A stretch of DNA of 64,000 nucleotides. Source: HdN1 sp964473645. Lineage in GTDB: Bacteria; Pseudomonadota; Gammaproteobacteria; Pseudomonadales; Ketobacteraceae. Below, piece by piece: positions 8,499 to 17,431 of this stretch. Numbering within the stretch: position 1 is the first letter of the stretch; each line of letters opens with the position of its first letter. Where the stretch lies: the NCBI GenBank assembly GCA_964473645.1, contig CAYYPW010000013.1, forward strand, positions 94,905-158,904, in the 5' to 3' direction. The notes below the pieces were generated by a model. The model saw nothing but the letters and a program-made list of their open reading frames with translations, was not told the origin of the DNA and ran no database searches. The position numbers and the translations under genes are program-made.

Positions 8499-10243
8499 GC
8501 GCCGATCAGGGTAATTTCATTGTCGGGGAACAGCTGCAGCAACTCGCCGTGCAATTTGCCGGCAATCCAAATCACGACACTATCATTCTGGTGCATGGTT
8601 ATCCTGATAATCACGCCGTTTGGAACGGTGTCGTGGCGGAGCTTGCCAATGATTTTCATGTCGTAACGTTTGATGCACGCGGCGCTGGCGCCTCGACCTG
8701 TCCGTCATCGGCAGACGGTTTTCGCATGGAGCAATTCTCGGCAGATTTAAAGGCCATCATAGACACCGTCAGTCCACACCGCCCCGTACACTTGGTAGGA
8801 CATGACTGGGGATCTATTCACACCTGGGAATCAGTGACCGATCCCGCGCTCAAAGAACGCATCGCCTCATTCACCTCGATTTCTGGCCCTTGTCTGGACC
8901 ACATGGGATTTTGGCTACGTGAAAAATTACGCCAACCGACCTGGGCAGGATCAAAAGCACTTGTGAAACAGGCGCTTCGCTCCTGGTATATATTTCTATT
9001 CCATTTGCCAGCAGTCGGTTGGCTGTGGCGCCTGGGTCTTGGCCGATTATGGCCAGCGCTACTACGCATGAGTGAGAACACGCACGCTCCCGCGTCGCCC
9101 ACTCAAGCCCGCGATGGTTTTCAGGGCGTAGCAATGTACCGCGCCAACGTGCTACGTCGAATACTAATGCCACGAGAGCGATATGCGCAGGCTCCCGTAC
9201 AGCTATTGATCCCGACCCGAGATCACTTCGTGGGGAGTGACATTTTCAGTGGTTTGAAGCGTTGGGTGCCGAACCTATGGGTAAGACGCATCGATGCCGG
9301 GCATTGGCTTCCTTTAAAATCCCCTCAGGTCGTGGCAGCTGCAGTACGCGAGTTTATTCAACACGTGAACAGCAGCACCAGCGCGACTCAATTCGCCCGT
9401 TATGAATGCCGCAATGCCGTCATGCCTTACAGCGGTCGATTGGTGGTGGTGACAGGTGCCGGCAGTGGCATTGGTCGCGCAACCGCACTGGCCTTCGCCG
9501 AACGTGGCGCCACCGTCGTGGCCGCCGATATTCACTTAGCCTCTGCTGAGCGCACATCCGTGCTTGGCGGCTTGTTGGGCAGCAATGTTCACCCCTACCG
9601 CGTCGATGTGGGCGACACCGCCGCCATGGAATCCTTCGCTGCGTGGGTCGAGGCGACACTGGGGGTACCAGACATCGTCATCAACAACGCCGGCATTGGC
9701 ATGGCCGGCGGCATTCTCGACACAACGGCCGACGATTGGGCGCGCATACTGGGCGTTAATGTCTGGGGTGTCGTGCATGGCGCCCGCTTGTTTGCACGGC
9801 AAATGGTGACAGCCGGAAACGGTGGTCATATTGTCAATGTCGCATCTGCCGCTGCATTTTCACCGTCGAGGACGTTTCCTGCCTACGCTACCACCAAAGC
9901 GGCTGCGCTGATGTTGAGTGAGTGCATGCGTGCAGAACTCGTCGATCATCGCATTGGCGTCAGCACCATTTGCCCAGGTTTTGTCGACACCGGTATTGCC
10001 ACAGCAACCCACTATGTCGGCGTGAGCAGCGAAGAACAGCAACGCCGCCGCGCCAAAGCAGCACGTCTTTATCAATGGCGAGGATTTGGTGCAGAGCGCG
10101 TCGCCCGCGCCATTGTCGACGCCATCGAACATAATCGCGCGCTCGCCCTGGTTGGCATCGAAGCCCAAGGTGCGCACTGGCTGGCGCGCCTGTCACCCAG
10201 CCTGCGCCGCTGGATCGCTCGCATCGATTTTTCACCCAATTGA
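8495..10243 (+). CDS. EphD-like fusion: epoxide hydrolase/alpha-beta hydrolase plus SDR
   Basis: 582-residue two-domain enzyme. Residues ~1-290 form an alpha/beta hydrolase with HGYPDN (oxyanion), GHDWGS whose Asp is an epoxide-hydrolase-type nucleophile, PTRDHFVG (acid) and AGHWLP (catalytic His). Residues ~310-580 form a short-chain dehydrogenase/reductase with TGAGSGIG, NNAG and YATTK. The same order is known in mycobacterial EphD, which acts on lipid epoxides. Acting in tandem, the domains could open an epoxide and oxidise or reduce the product. Start at 8495 overlaps the M24 stop; ATG 8489 is also possible. The substrate is unknown. Confidence 0.9.
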   Translation: MSADQGNFIVGEQLQQLAVQFAGNPNHDTIILVHGYPDNHAVWNGVVAELANDFHVVTFDARGAGASTCPSSADGFRMEQFSADLKAIIDTVSPHRPVHLVGHDWGSIHTWESVTDPALKERIASFTSISGPCLDHMGFWLREKLRQPTWAGSKALVKQALRSWYIFLFHLPAVGWLWRLGLGRLWPALLRMSENTHAPASPTQARDGFQGVAMYRANVLRRILMPRERYAQAPVQLLIPTRDHFVGSDIFSGLKRWVPNLWVRRIDAGHWLPLKSPQVVAAAVREFIQHVNSSTSATQFARYECRNAVMPYSGRLVVVTGAGSGIGRATALAFAERGATVVAADIHLASAERTSVLGGLLGSNVHPYRVDVGDTAAMESFAAWVEATLGVPDIVINNAGIGMAGGILDTTADDWARILGVNVWGVVHGARLFARQMVTAGNGGHIVNVASAAAFSPSRTFPAYATTKAAALMLSECMRAELVDHRIGVSTICPGFVDTGIATATHYVGVSSEEQQRRRAKAARLYQWRGFGAERVARAIVDAIEHNRALALVGIEAQGAHWLARLSPSLRRWIARIDFSPN

Positions 10244-10273
10244 TCGTTTGATTGCTTAAGTTCAGGAGTCGAC

Positions 10274-11164
10274 ATGTCAAACAATAACGCCGCCACTACA
10301 CTGCCAGCACGACACGTAAAATTTGACTGGCAGAATACATCCCCCGTATGGGTACCTAATGACCCCTTCACCTCCCACTTCATCAACGTTTTGCATTTGT
10401 TGCTACCAGAAGGTGAATTGTGGTTCTGCCGCGTCTACAACAAAGCCTTACCGTTAGTAACGACGCCAGAACTTCGCGAACAAGTACGAGGATTTATCCG
10501 CCAGGAAGCCATTCACTCTCGTTCCCACGCAGCAGTGCTGGATCATTTTTACGAAGCACACCACGTCAACACCGAACCCTATACCCGCAAAGTGCGCTGG
10601 CTCTTCACACAACTGCTGGGCGACCATCCCCTAGGTATTCAGAGTCAGTGGCCGTGGTTGGTACATGCATGGTTGGTATTTCGCCTGGGCGTCATTGCCG
10701 CCATCGAACATTACACCTGCATCATCGGTAAATGGATTCTCGAATCCCGCGGACTCGATCAAGCCGACGCAGATCCGGTCATGATGGACCTATTGCGCTG
10801 GCATGGCGCCGAAGAAGTTGAACACCGCTCCGTAGCCCACGATTTATTTGTATCGGTAGGCGGCGGCTACGTGCAACGCTTACTGCTTATGTTGCTAGTC
10901 GGCCCCATACTATTAGCGTTATGGCTATGGGGAACCCGTTACTTTCTGCACCAGTGCAGCGAACCCGGCCAACGCTTTCGCCTGCTGCGGGAGTGGCGTC
11001 GCGCCGCCGAGCAAGATCGCTTACCTAGTCTCAGCATGCTCTTACAAGCAGCGTCGAGATATTTGCGCCGAGACTTTCACCCGGAGCACGAGGCAGAAAC
11101 AGCACTAGCAGATGACTATCTTGCAGTTTCCCCTGCCGCACGGGCAGCGCTTAGCCGAACCTGA
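10274..11164 (+). CDS. PF10118-type metal-dependent hydrolase-like protein
   Basis: 296-residue protein with the PF10118 pattern. Paired Glu/His motifs RQEAIHSRSHAAVLDHFY and EEVEHRSVAHDLF suggest a ferritin-like di-metal site. Hydrophobic helices (LLLMLLVGPILLALWLW) follow the second motif, consistent with membrane association. AGGAG lies seven bases before the ATG at 10274. It is the last gene of the TetR-controlled operon with the EphD-like enzyme. The catalytic reaction of this family is not established. Confidence 0.82.
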   Translation: MSNNNAATTLPARHVKFDWQNTSPVWVPNDPFTSHFINVLHLLLPEGELWFCRVYNKALPLVTTPELREQVRGFIRQEAIHSRSHAAVLDHFYEAHHVNTEPYTRKVRWLFTQLLGDHPLGIQSQWPWLVHAWLVFRLGVIAAIEHYTCIIGKWILESRGLDQADADPVMMDLLRWHGAEEVEHRSVAHDLFVSVGGGYVQRLLLMLLVGPILLALWLWGTRYFLHQCSEPGQRFRLLREWRRAAEQDRLPSLSMLLQAASRYLRRDFHPEHEAETALADDYLAVSPAARAALSRT

Positions 11165-11264
11165 GACATCCTATTTTTCGCGTTCAATCATTACACCGAG
11201 CAACGAATTAATTTGTACCACCCAAATAATCAAAAAACCGAGCCAAAACAAAAAGAGGCACACC

Positions 11265-11669
11265 ATGATCAAGAAAATTCTGATTGGCACCGTTATCACC
11301 AGCAGCCTGTTAATACAAGGCTGCATCTCCTTTAACAGCCTCGCCGATGCCAAGAATGCACGCGGCACAGGAGTCTCCAAACACTATACAGCGACCAAAG
11401 CACAGGTTTGGCAGCAGACACTAGGCGTTATTGAAAAATCAGATCTCACTCTGGTGAACGAAGATTTCAGTAAAGGACTGATTCTGGCGCAACAGCCAAT
11501 TGCCCCCCTCAGTTTGACAGCAGGCCAAAACGTAGCCGTATTTGTCTCGGAAACAGGCCAACAGACCCGAGTAGAGGTTGTCGCAAAAAAAGCAGTGGGT
11601 GCGATCGAATTTACCTCTCGTGATTGGGAAGATTACATCATCGAACAGCTTGATGAGCGGATTAAATGA
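11265..11669 (+). CDS. Small lipoprotein of unknown function
   Basis: 134-residue protein with a lipoprotein signal peptide MIKKILIGTVITSSLLIQGC, the last Cys being the lipidation site. The mature part is predicted mixed alpha/beta (YTATKAQVWQQTLGVIEKSD and following, then EVVAKKAVGAIEFTSRDWED) and resembles small DUF3568-like lipoproteins, though I cannot confirm this. Although the frame is open from 11112, GAGG precedes the ATG at 11265 and only that start gives a signal peptide. It lies 100 bp after the EphD operon and before palindromic cassette C. Confidence 0.75.
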   Translation: MIKKILIGTVITSSLLIQGCISFNSLADAKNARGTGVSKHYTATKAQVWQQTLGVIEKSDLTLVNEDFSKGLILAQQPIAPLSLTAGQNVAVFVSETGQQTRVEVVAKKAVGAIEFTSRDWEDYIIEQLDERIK

Positions 11670-11791
11670 TACAAGTCGGGCGCGCTATATCCGCGCCTGA
11701 CTCATAATCGCTTCAAAACCCAATGCTACCGATGCCAATTCAAGTGTAACCAACCCGGTGCCTATATTTATCTACACCAATGATTGCACAA

Positions 11792-11899
11792 GGGGCTTGT
11801 TGATGTTCGGTTTATGGAACGTCGCCGGCAGGGATGCCGGCGTCGAGCCTACAGGGACGTATTTACGGCGTGTCCATAAACCGAACATCAACAAGCCCC
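11792..11899. repeat. Palindromic cassette copy C
   Basis: 108-bp unit with perfect inverted arms: 11792-11818 pairs with 11873-11899 over 27 bp, of which 22 bp (starting GGGGCTTGTTGATG) are arm and 5 bp belong to the core edge. The core at 11814-11877 carries the inner hairpin GCCGGC-AGGGAT-GCCGGC and GTCGAGCCTACAGGGA. Here the flanking genes run in tandem, so a convergent-terminator role does not fit. The rest of the 300-bp gap 11670-11969 shows nothing else I can name. Confidence 0.87.
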
Positions 11900-11969
11900 A
11901 AACAGAGAAACCACAATCAGATATAGTTATTCTCCAGTCGAACCACATACACGAGACAAAACAAAAAAA

Positions 11970-12314
11970 ATGCAATGGCTAATGGATTTCATCACCCTAC
12001 GCTTCTTCGTTACTCCCTATCTGATCGTATTAGCCTATTGGATAGGTGCATTTGTCGTTCCACTGCTGGCCGCCCTGATCACCGCCTGGCTCGCCAACAA
12101 AGCCAAAAATAGCGACATAAGCGCCACCCACATAGAAAGCCTACAAAAATGGATCAACACCCTCCCCTACGCCCGCGCCACGAAATGGGCCATAGGGGCC
12201 ATATTCATGCTGATATTCCTCTTTCTCGAACTCGCCTGGCGCATACTTTTTGAAATCCTGATTGCACTCTTCCACATCCACGACGCACTACTGGCCATCG
12301 CCAAAAACACATGA
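11970..12314 (+). CDS. Small membrane protein, DUF4282-like
   Basis: 114 residues with two long hydrophobic segments, FFVTPYLIVLAYWIGAFVVP and AIGAIFMLIFLFLELAWRIL. The N-terminal TLRFFVTP and C-terminal WRILFEILIALFHIHDALLA fit the DUF4282 pattern. There is no clear ribosome site, and the alternative ATG at 11982 is possible. It ends 7 bp before the next gene's start, so the two are probably co-transcribed. Role unknown. Confidence 0.65.
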   Translation: MQWLMDFITLRFFVTPYLIVLAYWIGAFVVPLLAALITAWLANKAKNSDISATHIESLQKWINTLPYARATKWAIGAIFMLIFLFLELAWRILFEILIALFHIHDALLAIAKNT

Positions 12315-12321
12315 GGCTGCC

Positions 12322-13896
12322 ATGAAATACGCCTATTCACTCGCCCTACTACTGACATGCTCCACCACCGCATTCGCCTACACTGATGCCGATATAATAA
12401 ACCGCTGGAAACCCATCGTAACCTTCGCCGGCAACGGCCAACCACGATTAGCCATTGATAAACTGCGCGGCATCAATGAAATTCAATCCCTGATGGTTGA
12501 TCACAGCACCTTTGATCCACAATCCCAACGCTTCATAGAAGACCTTTGGGGCTCTATCGAAGACTTCAACCTCGCGCGCTTTTATTCGATTTTGCCCGAG
12601 CAAAACGGCGACTGGCGTGAGCTTCACGTGCAAGGCAGTCGGCAGGGTGATAAATATTGCTACGTCGATGCCTCCAAACAGAAATTCGAGGCGATAGAAC
12701 GCATTAATATGCTAGGTGATTCGAGCCTGCTAGTGCGCGCCAAAAAAATACAAACGCCAGAAAAGCATCAAACGCACTACCTGATGGGCGCAGACTGGCA
12801 TCTCGGATGGGGCTCCTATTCGTGGCAATCGTTTCGCTCAACGGTCACAGAATCCATTCAAATTCTTTCCATGCCAGAAACACAACTTACCAATGCCGTT
12901 AACGCGGATGCCGAGCGCATAAAAACTGCAGCCCGCAACATGAGCCCACAATTGGGGGAAGAAGATATTGCCATCATTGCACCACTGTGGGCAGCCTTTC
13001 CACACTTGTGGGAACACTTTTCGAAAATGGGACAAGTGGATAATGTTTTGGTGGATAAAAGCGCCAGCATTTATGGACTTGATCCCGCCAAAGACAAAAT
13101 CAAAGACGTGGATATCATTATTTCGTTAGACCCGAAAAAAATTGAGGCGCTTTATCCCGCTATTGCTGCCTATATCAACCGTGTCGATGACCTGCTGACG
13201 GTGGGCTTGGATTTGTACACACCGGACGGGCGTCTGCTAAAAATCGGACTGGATACTACTGGTCTTAAATTGCGTATATCCATGCTGGTGAATGGAGACG
13301 GATTGGTACCGGTCGACAATGATCAGGCCAAACCTGAAAAGACCCTGTACTTCAAAGACCAGGATATTCAGATGATGGCGGTGGTAAATGCAACGATCGA
13401 TATGCTCGGCGTCACCACCGAGGTCAACAATATCCGTTCAACGCTGCACTATCGCCCTTATGGCGAAGGGATGCGTATTGATCTCAACATGAACACACTC
13501 CCGACCGTCGCCGTAAAAGGGCGTGCACTTGGAATCGTCCCCACCGGATTTATTGATGCTCTGCTGCCGACCAATATCGATGCGATTATTCTCGAATTTA
13601 TGGAAGTCGCGGTGAAAGGTAATGATGGAAAAGGAATTGAAGCGTCGGTGGCACTAGAAAATACGCGCAGCTGGGGCGTTACCCATATGGCGCTCACCGG
13701 TCAGGTGGAAGCGCTCGACAGCATGCTCGCGCGTATCGGTGTGGCCATTGTTAATACTCGCATGATTCCCTCGGAGGATCAGGGCAGGGAATTAATTGCC
13801 TTGGCCAAATCCTCCCGCAAGGCGTTTGATTTGGATCTCGCCCAATACGAAAAAATAGTGGATACACAAAGTATTGCTTTACATCAGGCTCGGTAA
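12322..13896 (+). CDS. Secreted protein of unknown function
   Basis: 524-residue protein with a clear signal peptide, MKYAYSLALLLTCSTTAFAY, behind GAGG at 12322. The N-terminal third is mixed; the middle has alternating hydrophobic/charged patches (DVDIIISLDPKKIEALYPAI), and the C-terminal half reads like a beta-rich lipid- or ligand-binding fold (LHYRPYGEGMRIDLNMNTLP). I see no catalytic motif and no membrane anchor beyond the signal. I do not recognise the family. It forms a pair with the small membrane protein just upstream. Confidence 0.7.
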   Translation: MKYAYSLALLLTCSTTAFAYTDADIINRWKPIVTFAGNGQPRLAIDKLRGINEIQSLMVDHSTFDPQSQRFIEDLWGSIEDFNLARFYSILPEQNGDWRELHVQGSRQGDKYCYVDASKQKFEAIERINMLGDSSLLVRAKKIQTPEKHQTHYLMGADWHLGWGSYSWQSFRSTVTESIQILSMPETQLTNAVNADAERIKTAARNMSPQLGEEDIAIIAPLWAAFPHLWEHFSKMGQVDNVLVDKSASIYGLDPAKDKIKDVDIIISLDPKKIEALYPAIAAYINRVDDLLTVGLDLYTPDGRLLKIGLDTTGLKLRISMLVNGDGLVPVDNDQAKPEKTLYFKDQDIQMMAVVNATIDMLGVTTEVNNIRSTLHYRPYGEGMRIDLNMNTLPTVAVKGRALGIVPTGFIDALLPTNIDAIILEFMEVAVKGNDGKGIEASVALENTRSWGVTHMALTGQVEALDSMLARIGVAIVNTRMIPSEDQGRELIALAKSSRKAFDLDLAQYEKIVDTQSIALHQAR

Positions 13897-14188
13897 TTTG
13901 GCGATATTCCTGTTAATGGTTGCAGGTTTTGATGCACGCAGGCTTGGTCACACTCAGACTCTCCTGCGTGCCCTGGTTGCAGTCCAGATGTTTGGCCACA
14001 AAATCCGCGTCCCAGCTAAATCCCCGCCCGCCTCCCCACCCCAAAAAGCGGTGCGCACGCGATCAATCACACTATCCTATTGAATCAGCGAGGTTTTATA
14101 TCGTCATAACACAATGCAGTCCCCGCTACCCCTGCCCCACCTCAAGCTGCTAAACTGGGTGCTTTTGAGCCCCAAAAGCACCCCGATC

Positions 14189-17100
14189 ATGCTGTTCGAC
14201 GCGCGCGCTCTCAAGAACGAATTTTCCCGTATGCAGCTGGAGAAGGCAGAACATCTGCTATCCCAGGGGCAGGTGGCGGCGTTGCGCATCAATGGTGATG
14301 GCACCCGTATCGACGGTACCATTGTCGATAGCCACGGCCAGGAGGAACGCCCTTTCGTCAGCGTGCGCGCCCATGGGCAACCCCGCTTTGTGATGGAATG
14401 CAGCTGCGAAGCCGATGGTGCCTGCAGTCACGGCATTGCTCTGCTGCTGGAAAGCCTGCGGAATCCGCCCAGCGCCAATAGTGATCATCAGAAAACCAAT
14501 CCCCGCAGCAAGCCTCTCTCTATTCTTTATACGCTCAGCCCGCACGACTGCTGGCCACCGCGCCTGCTTTTAACGCTTACCATCAGGGGCGATGATGGAA
14601 CCCGCCGCCCGTTGGTATTGAACTGGGCATGGCTGCAACAATTTCGTAAGCATCTGCGCCAGCAAGACTGGCGCATTTTGCAACAACTGCGCGAGCAGGA
14701 TGCCAGCTGGGAAGGCAAACAACGGCTCGACCTCAAGCCCGCTCACCTGGCTGCTACCCTGCCTGCATTGGCAGAATCCGGGCGCTGCTATTGGTTGGAG
14801 GAGGATAACGCCAAGCCTGATCGGCATAGACGTGCACTGCAACCGGGACCGGATCGCCCGGCCACAATCCGCTGGCAGCCGCAAGAAAACGGGCAGCAGT
14901 GGCTGGTATTACAAATTCCAGGCGTTGACTGTTACCCTGGCAGCACTGCATTTTATGTGGACACAACCTCAGGGTTGATGGGTAAAGCCACCACGGGCAT
15001 CAGTATAGAGGCCATGCGCTGGCTGGAGCGCGGAGTGGTGGTAAACGCCGGGGATTTCACCACTTTCATGCAACGCCATGGCGATGACCTGCGTCGGGTC
15101 GGCTTGCCCGAGCCGATGGATTACCCGATTAAAACCCGCAACGATAAGCCGGTGCCCTGTTTGCGATTTTACAGTGTGCGCACCCATCTGATCGCGCAGC
15201 AGAGTTATCGTCGCCCCGCGTTGATTGACGCCGTGCGGGTGAGTTTTGCTTACCCCGGCCCTGCAGGAGAAGTGGAGTTTCTGGCCGAACTACCCGCCAC
15301 TCAGCAGTATCGTTACTACAATGGCGTATTACATAAATTCATACGCGATCGTGCCAGTGAACAGCAATGGCAGGCACAACTGGAGCAAGCCCTGCAAACG
15401 CTCACACCACTGGAGCATTTTTATCAAGGCGCGCAATTCACCGATGGTGTACTGCCCGGCGATCTGTGTGTCAACAGTGCTCAGGAGTGGCAACGCTTGC
15501 TCCTCGAACAAGTGCCCGCCTGGCAACAAGAAGGTTGGCGTATTTCTATCGCACCGCAATTTCGCCACTATTTTGTGCCGGCCCGACAATGGCGCGTCGG
15601 CGTAGAGCGTGACACCCACGGTCGCTTTGCCTTAAGTCTAACGGCCAATATTGGTGGCGAAACTGTCAATCTGCTGCAGCGCCTTGCTTCTGCCATTGAA
15701 AGCCAGCCCGAACGCTACAGTTTCGATGCGCTGAATTCCATGGGAGAAGGCAGCATTCTGTCGCTGGGCGATGACCGACGCATTGTGATTCCCATTGCGC
15801 TTCTGCGCCCCTTGCTAGTACATCTATTGGAACTGTTTGATCAGCCCAAGTTCGACAAACTTGGCCGTCTGCCTCTACCCGCCACACAAGCTGAGCGTTT
15901 GACGACACTGAGCGAAGCCCTGTTGCAGTACTGGCATGATCCACAACGGGTCACACACCAACAAATGCAACTCAGTTTTGACGAAGGCGTGCTGACGCAT
16001 GCCTATGAAGGCCTCAATGCCACCCTGCGTGACTATCAGTTGCAAGGCGTTGCCTGGTGGCGATCGCTGGCCAGACGCGAACTGGGCGGAATTCTGGCCG
16101 ATGACATGGGGCTGGGAAAAACACTGCAGACCTTGGCGTTTCTGTTACAAGAGAAAAATAGTGGCCGGCTGCACCAACCCGCGTTGGTAGTGGCCCCCAC
16201 CAGCGTCATTTACAACTGGCAGCGCGAAGCGCAGCGCTTCACGCCGACCCTAAGCTGCGCTGTGTTGCATGGCCCCGGTCGTATGGAATTGTTGCAAAGT
16301 ACACCGACGCCAGACATTTTCGTTACTTCTTACGCGCTGGCGCATCGTGATCTGGCGACCTGGCAATCATTGCGCCTGAGTTATCTAGTGCTTGATGAAG
16401 CCCACATGATCAAGAACGCCAATACGAAAGTCGCCAAAGCGCTGCGGCAGTTTAATGCCGAGCATCGTTTTTGCCTCACAGGCACGCCGCTGGAAAATCA
16501 CCTGGGGGAACTTTGGTCGCTGTTTGAATTCATGATGCCGGGTAGCCTGGGCAATGAACCACAGTTCAAACGCCTCTACCGCGTGCCCATCGAAAAACGT
16601 CGCGACGAAGCACGCGCAGCTGCCCTGATACGCCGCATCGCCCCCCATTTGCTGCGACGAAAAAAATCCGATGTTGCAAAAGAATTACCGCCCAAAACCG
16701 AAATGCTAGTACACATCGCCATGGGCGATGCGCAATCCCAGTTTTATGACGCCCTACACGCGACAACACAAAAGGAAATTCTGCGGTTGCTTAACGATGA
16801 GCAAGCAGAACAAAAGCGTATTCACGTACTGGATGCCTTGTTACGCCTGCGCCAATTGTGCTGCGACCCGCGCTTGTTACCGCTCGAAGAAAGTGCTGAG
16901 TTGCCCTCTGCCAAACTTGAACATTTGCTCGATATGCTCGAAGAACTCACCGAAGAAGGTCGTAAAATTCTGGTGTTTTCGCAATTTACATCGATGCTGA
17001 CGCTGATCAGCAAAGCCTTGCAGGAGCTCAAGATCTCGCACCTGATGTTGACCGGTGCCACCCAAAACCGACAGGCCTTGGTGGAGCGCTTTCAGACCGG

Positions 17101-17431
17101 CAATGACAAAGTATTTTTGATCAGTTTGAAAGCGGGTGGCGTTGGCTTGAACCTGACAGCCGCCGATACAGTAATACATTATGATCCGTGGTGGAATCCG
17201 GCCGCCGAACAGCAAGCCACCGACCGCGCGTATCGTATTGGTCAGGATAAACCGGTGTTTGTGTACAAACTGATTTGTCAAAACACCATCGAAGAAAAGA
17301 TCGTGCTTTTGCAGGAGCACAAACGTGCGTTGCAAGATGCCATTACTGGCGCCGCGGAGCTACTGCCCGCAGCACCGTTAAGTGATGAAGATATCCAGTT
17401 TTTGCTTACCCAATCTAAAAGCGTTGGCTGA
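14189..17431 (+). CDS. SNF2-family helicase with SWIM zinc finger
   Basis: About 1080 residues. A SWIM finger CSCEADGACSH is near the N-terminus. The Snf2 ATPase core has DDMGLGKT (Walker A), APTSVIYNWQ, LDEAH (DEAH-type Walker B), LTGTPLENHLGELWS, LRRKKSDV, VFSQFTSML and the last motif DPWWNPAAEQQATDRAYRIG. Such proteins translocate on double-stranded DNA and are related to RapA/HepA; the specific role is unknown. ATG 14189 begins close to the usual domain edge; 14114 is an upstream alternative, and neither has a strong ribosome site. The 3' end overlaps the convergent FadL gene by 17 bp. Confidence 0.93.
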   Translation: MLFDARALKNEFSRMQLEKAEHLLSQGQVAALRINGDGTRIDGTIVDSHGQEERPFVSVRAHGQPRFVMECSCEADGACSHGIALLLESLRNPPSANSDHQKTNPRSKPLSILYTLSPHDCWPPRLLLTLTIRGDDGTRRPLVLNWAWLQQFRKHLRQQDWRILQQLREQDASWEGKQRLDLKPAHLAATLPALAESGRCYWLEEDNAKPDRHRRALQPGPDRPATIRWQPQENGQQWLVLQIPGVDCYPGSTAFYVDTTSGLMGKATTGISIEAMRWLERGVVVNAGDFTTFMQRHGDDLRRVGLPEPMDYPIKTRNDKPVPCLRFYSVRTHLIAQQSYRRPALIDAVRVSFAYPGPAGEVEFLAELPATQQYRYYNGVLHKFIRDRASEQQWQAQLEQALQTLTPLEHFYQGAQFTDGVLPGDLCVNSAQEWQRLLLEQVPAWQQEGWRISIAPQFRHYFVPARQWRVGVERDTHGRFALSLTANIGGETVNLLQRLASAIESQPERYSFDALNSMGEGSILSLGDDRRIVIPIALLRPLLVHLLELFDQPKFDKLGRLPLPATQAERLTTLSEALLQYWHDPQRVTHQQMQLSFDEGVLTHAYEGLNATLRDYQLQGVAWWRSLARRELGGILADDMGLGKTLQTLAFLLQEKNSGRLHQPALVVAPTSVIYNWQREAQRFTPTLSCAVLHGPGRMELLQSTPTPDIFVTSYALAHRDLATWQSLRLSYLVLDEAHMIKNANTKVAKALRQFNAEHRFCLTGTPLENHLGELWSLFEFMMPGSLGNEPQFKRLYRVPIEKRRDEARAAALIRRIAPHLLRRKKSDVAKELPPKTEMLVHIAMGDAQSQFYDALHATTQKEILRLLNDEQAEQKRIHVLDALLRLRQLCCDPRLLPLEESAELPSAKLEHLLDMLEELTEEGRKILVFSQFTSMLTLISKALQELKISHLMLTGATQNRQALVERFQTGNDKVFLISLKAGGVGLNLTAADTVIHYDPWWNPAAEQQATDRAYRIGQDKPVFVYKLICQNTIEEKIVLLQEHKRALQDAITGAAELLPAAPLSDEDIQFLLTQSKSVG

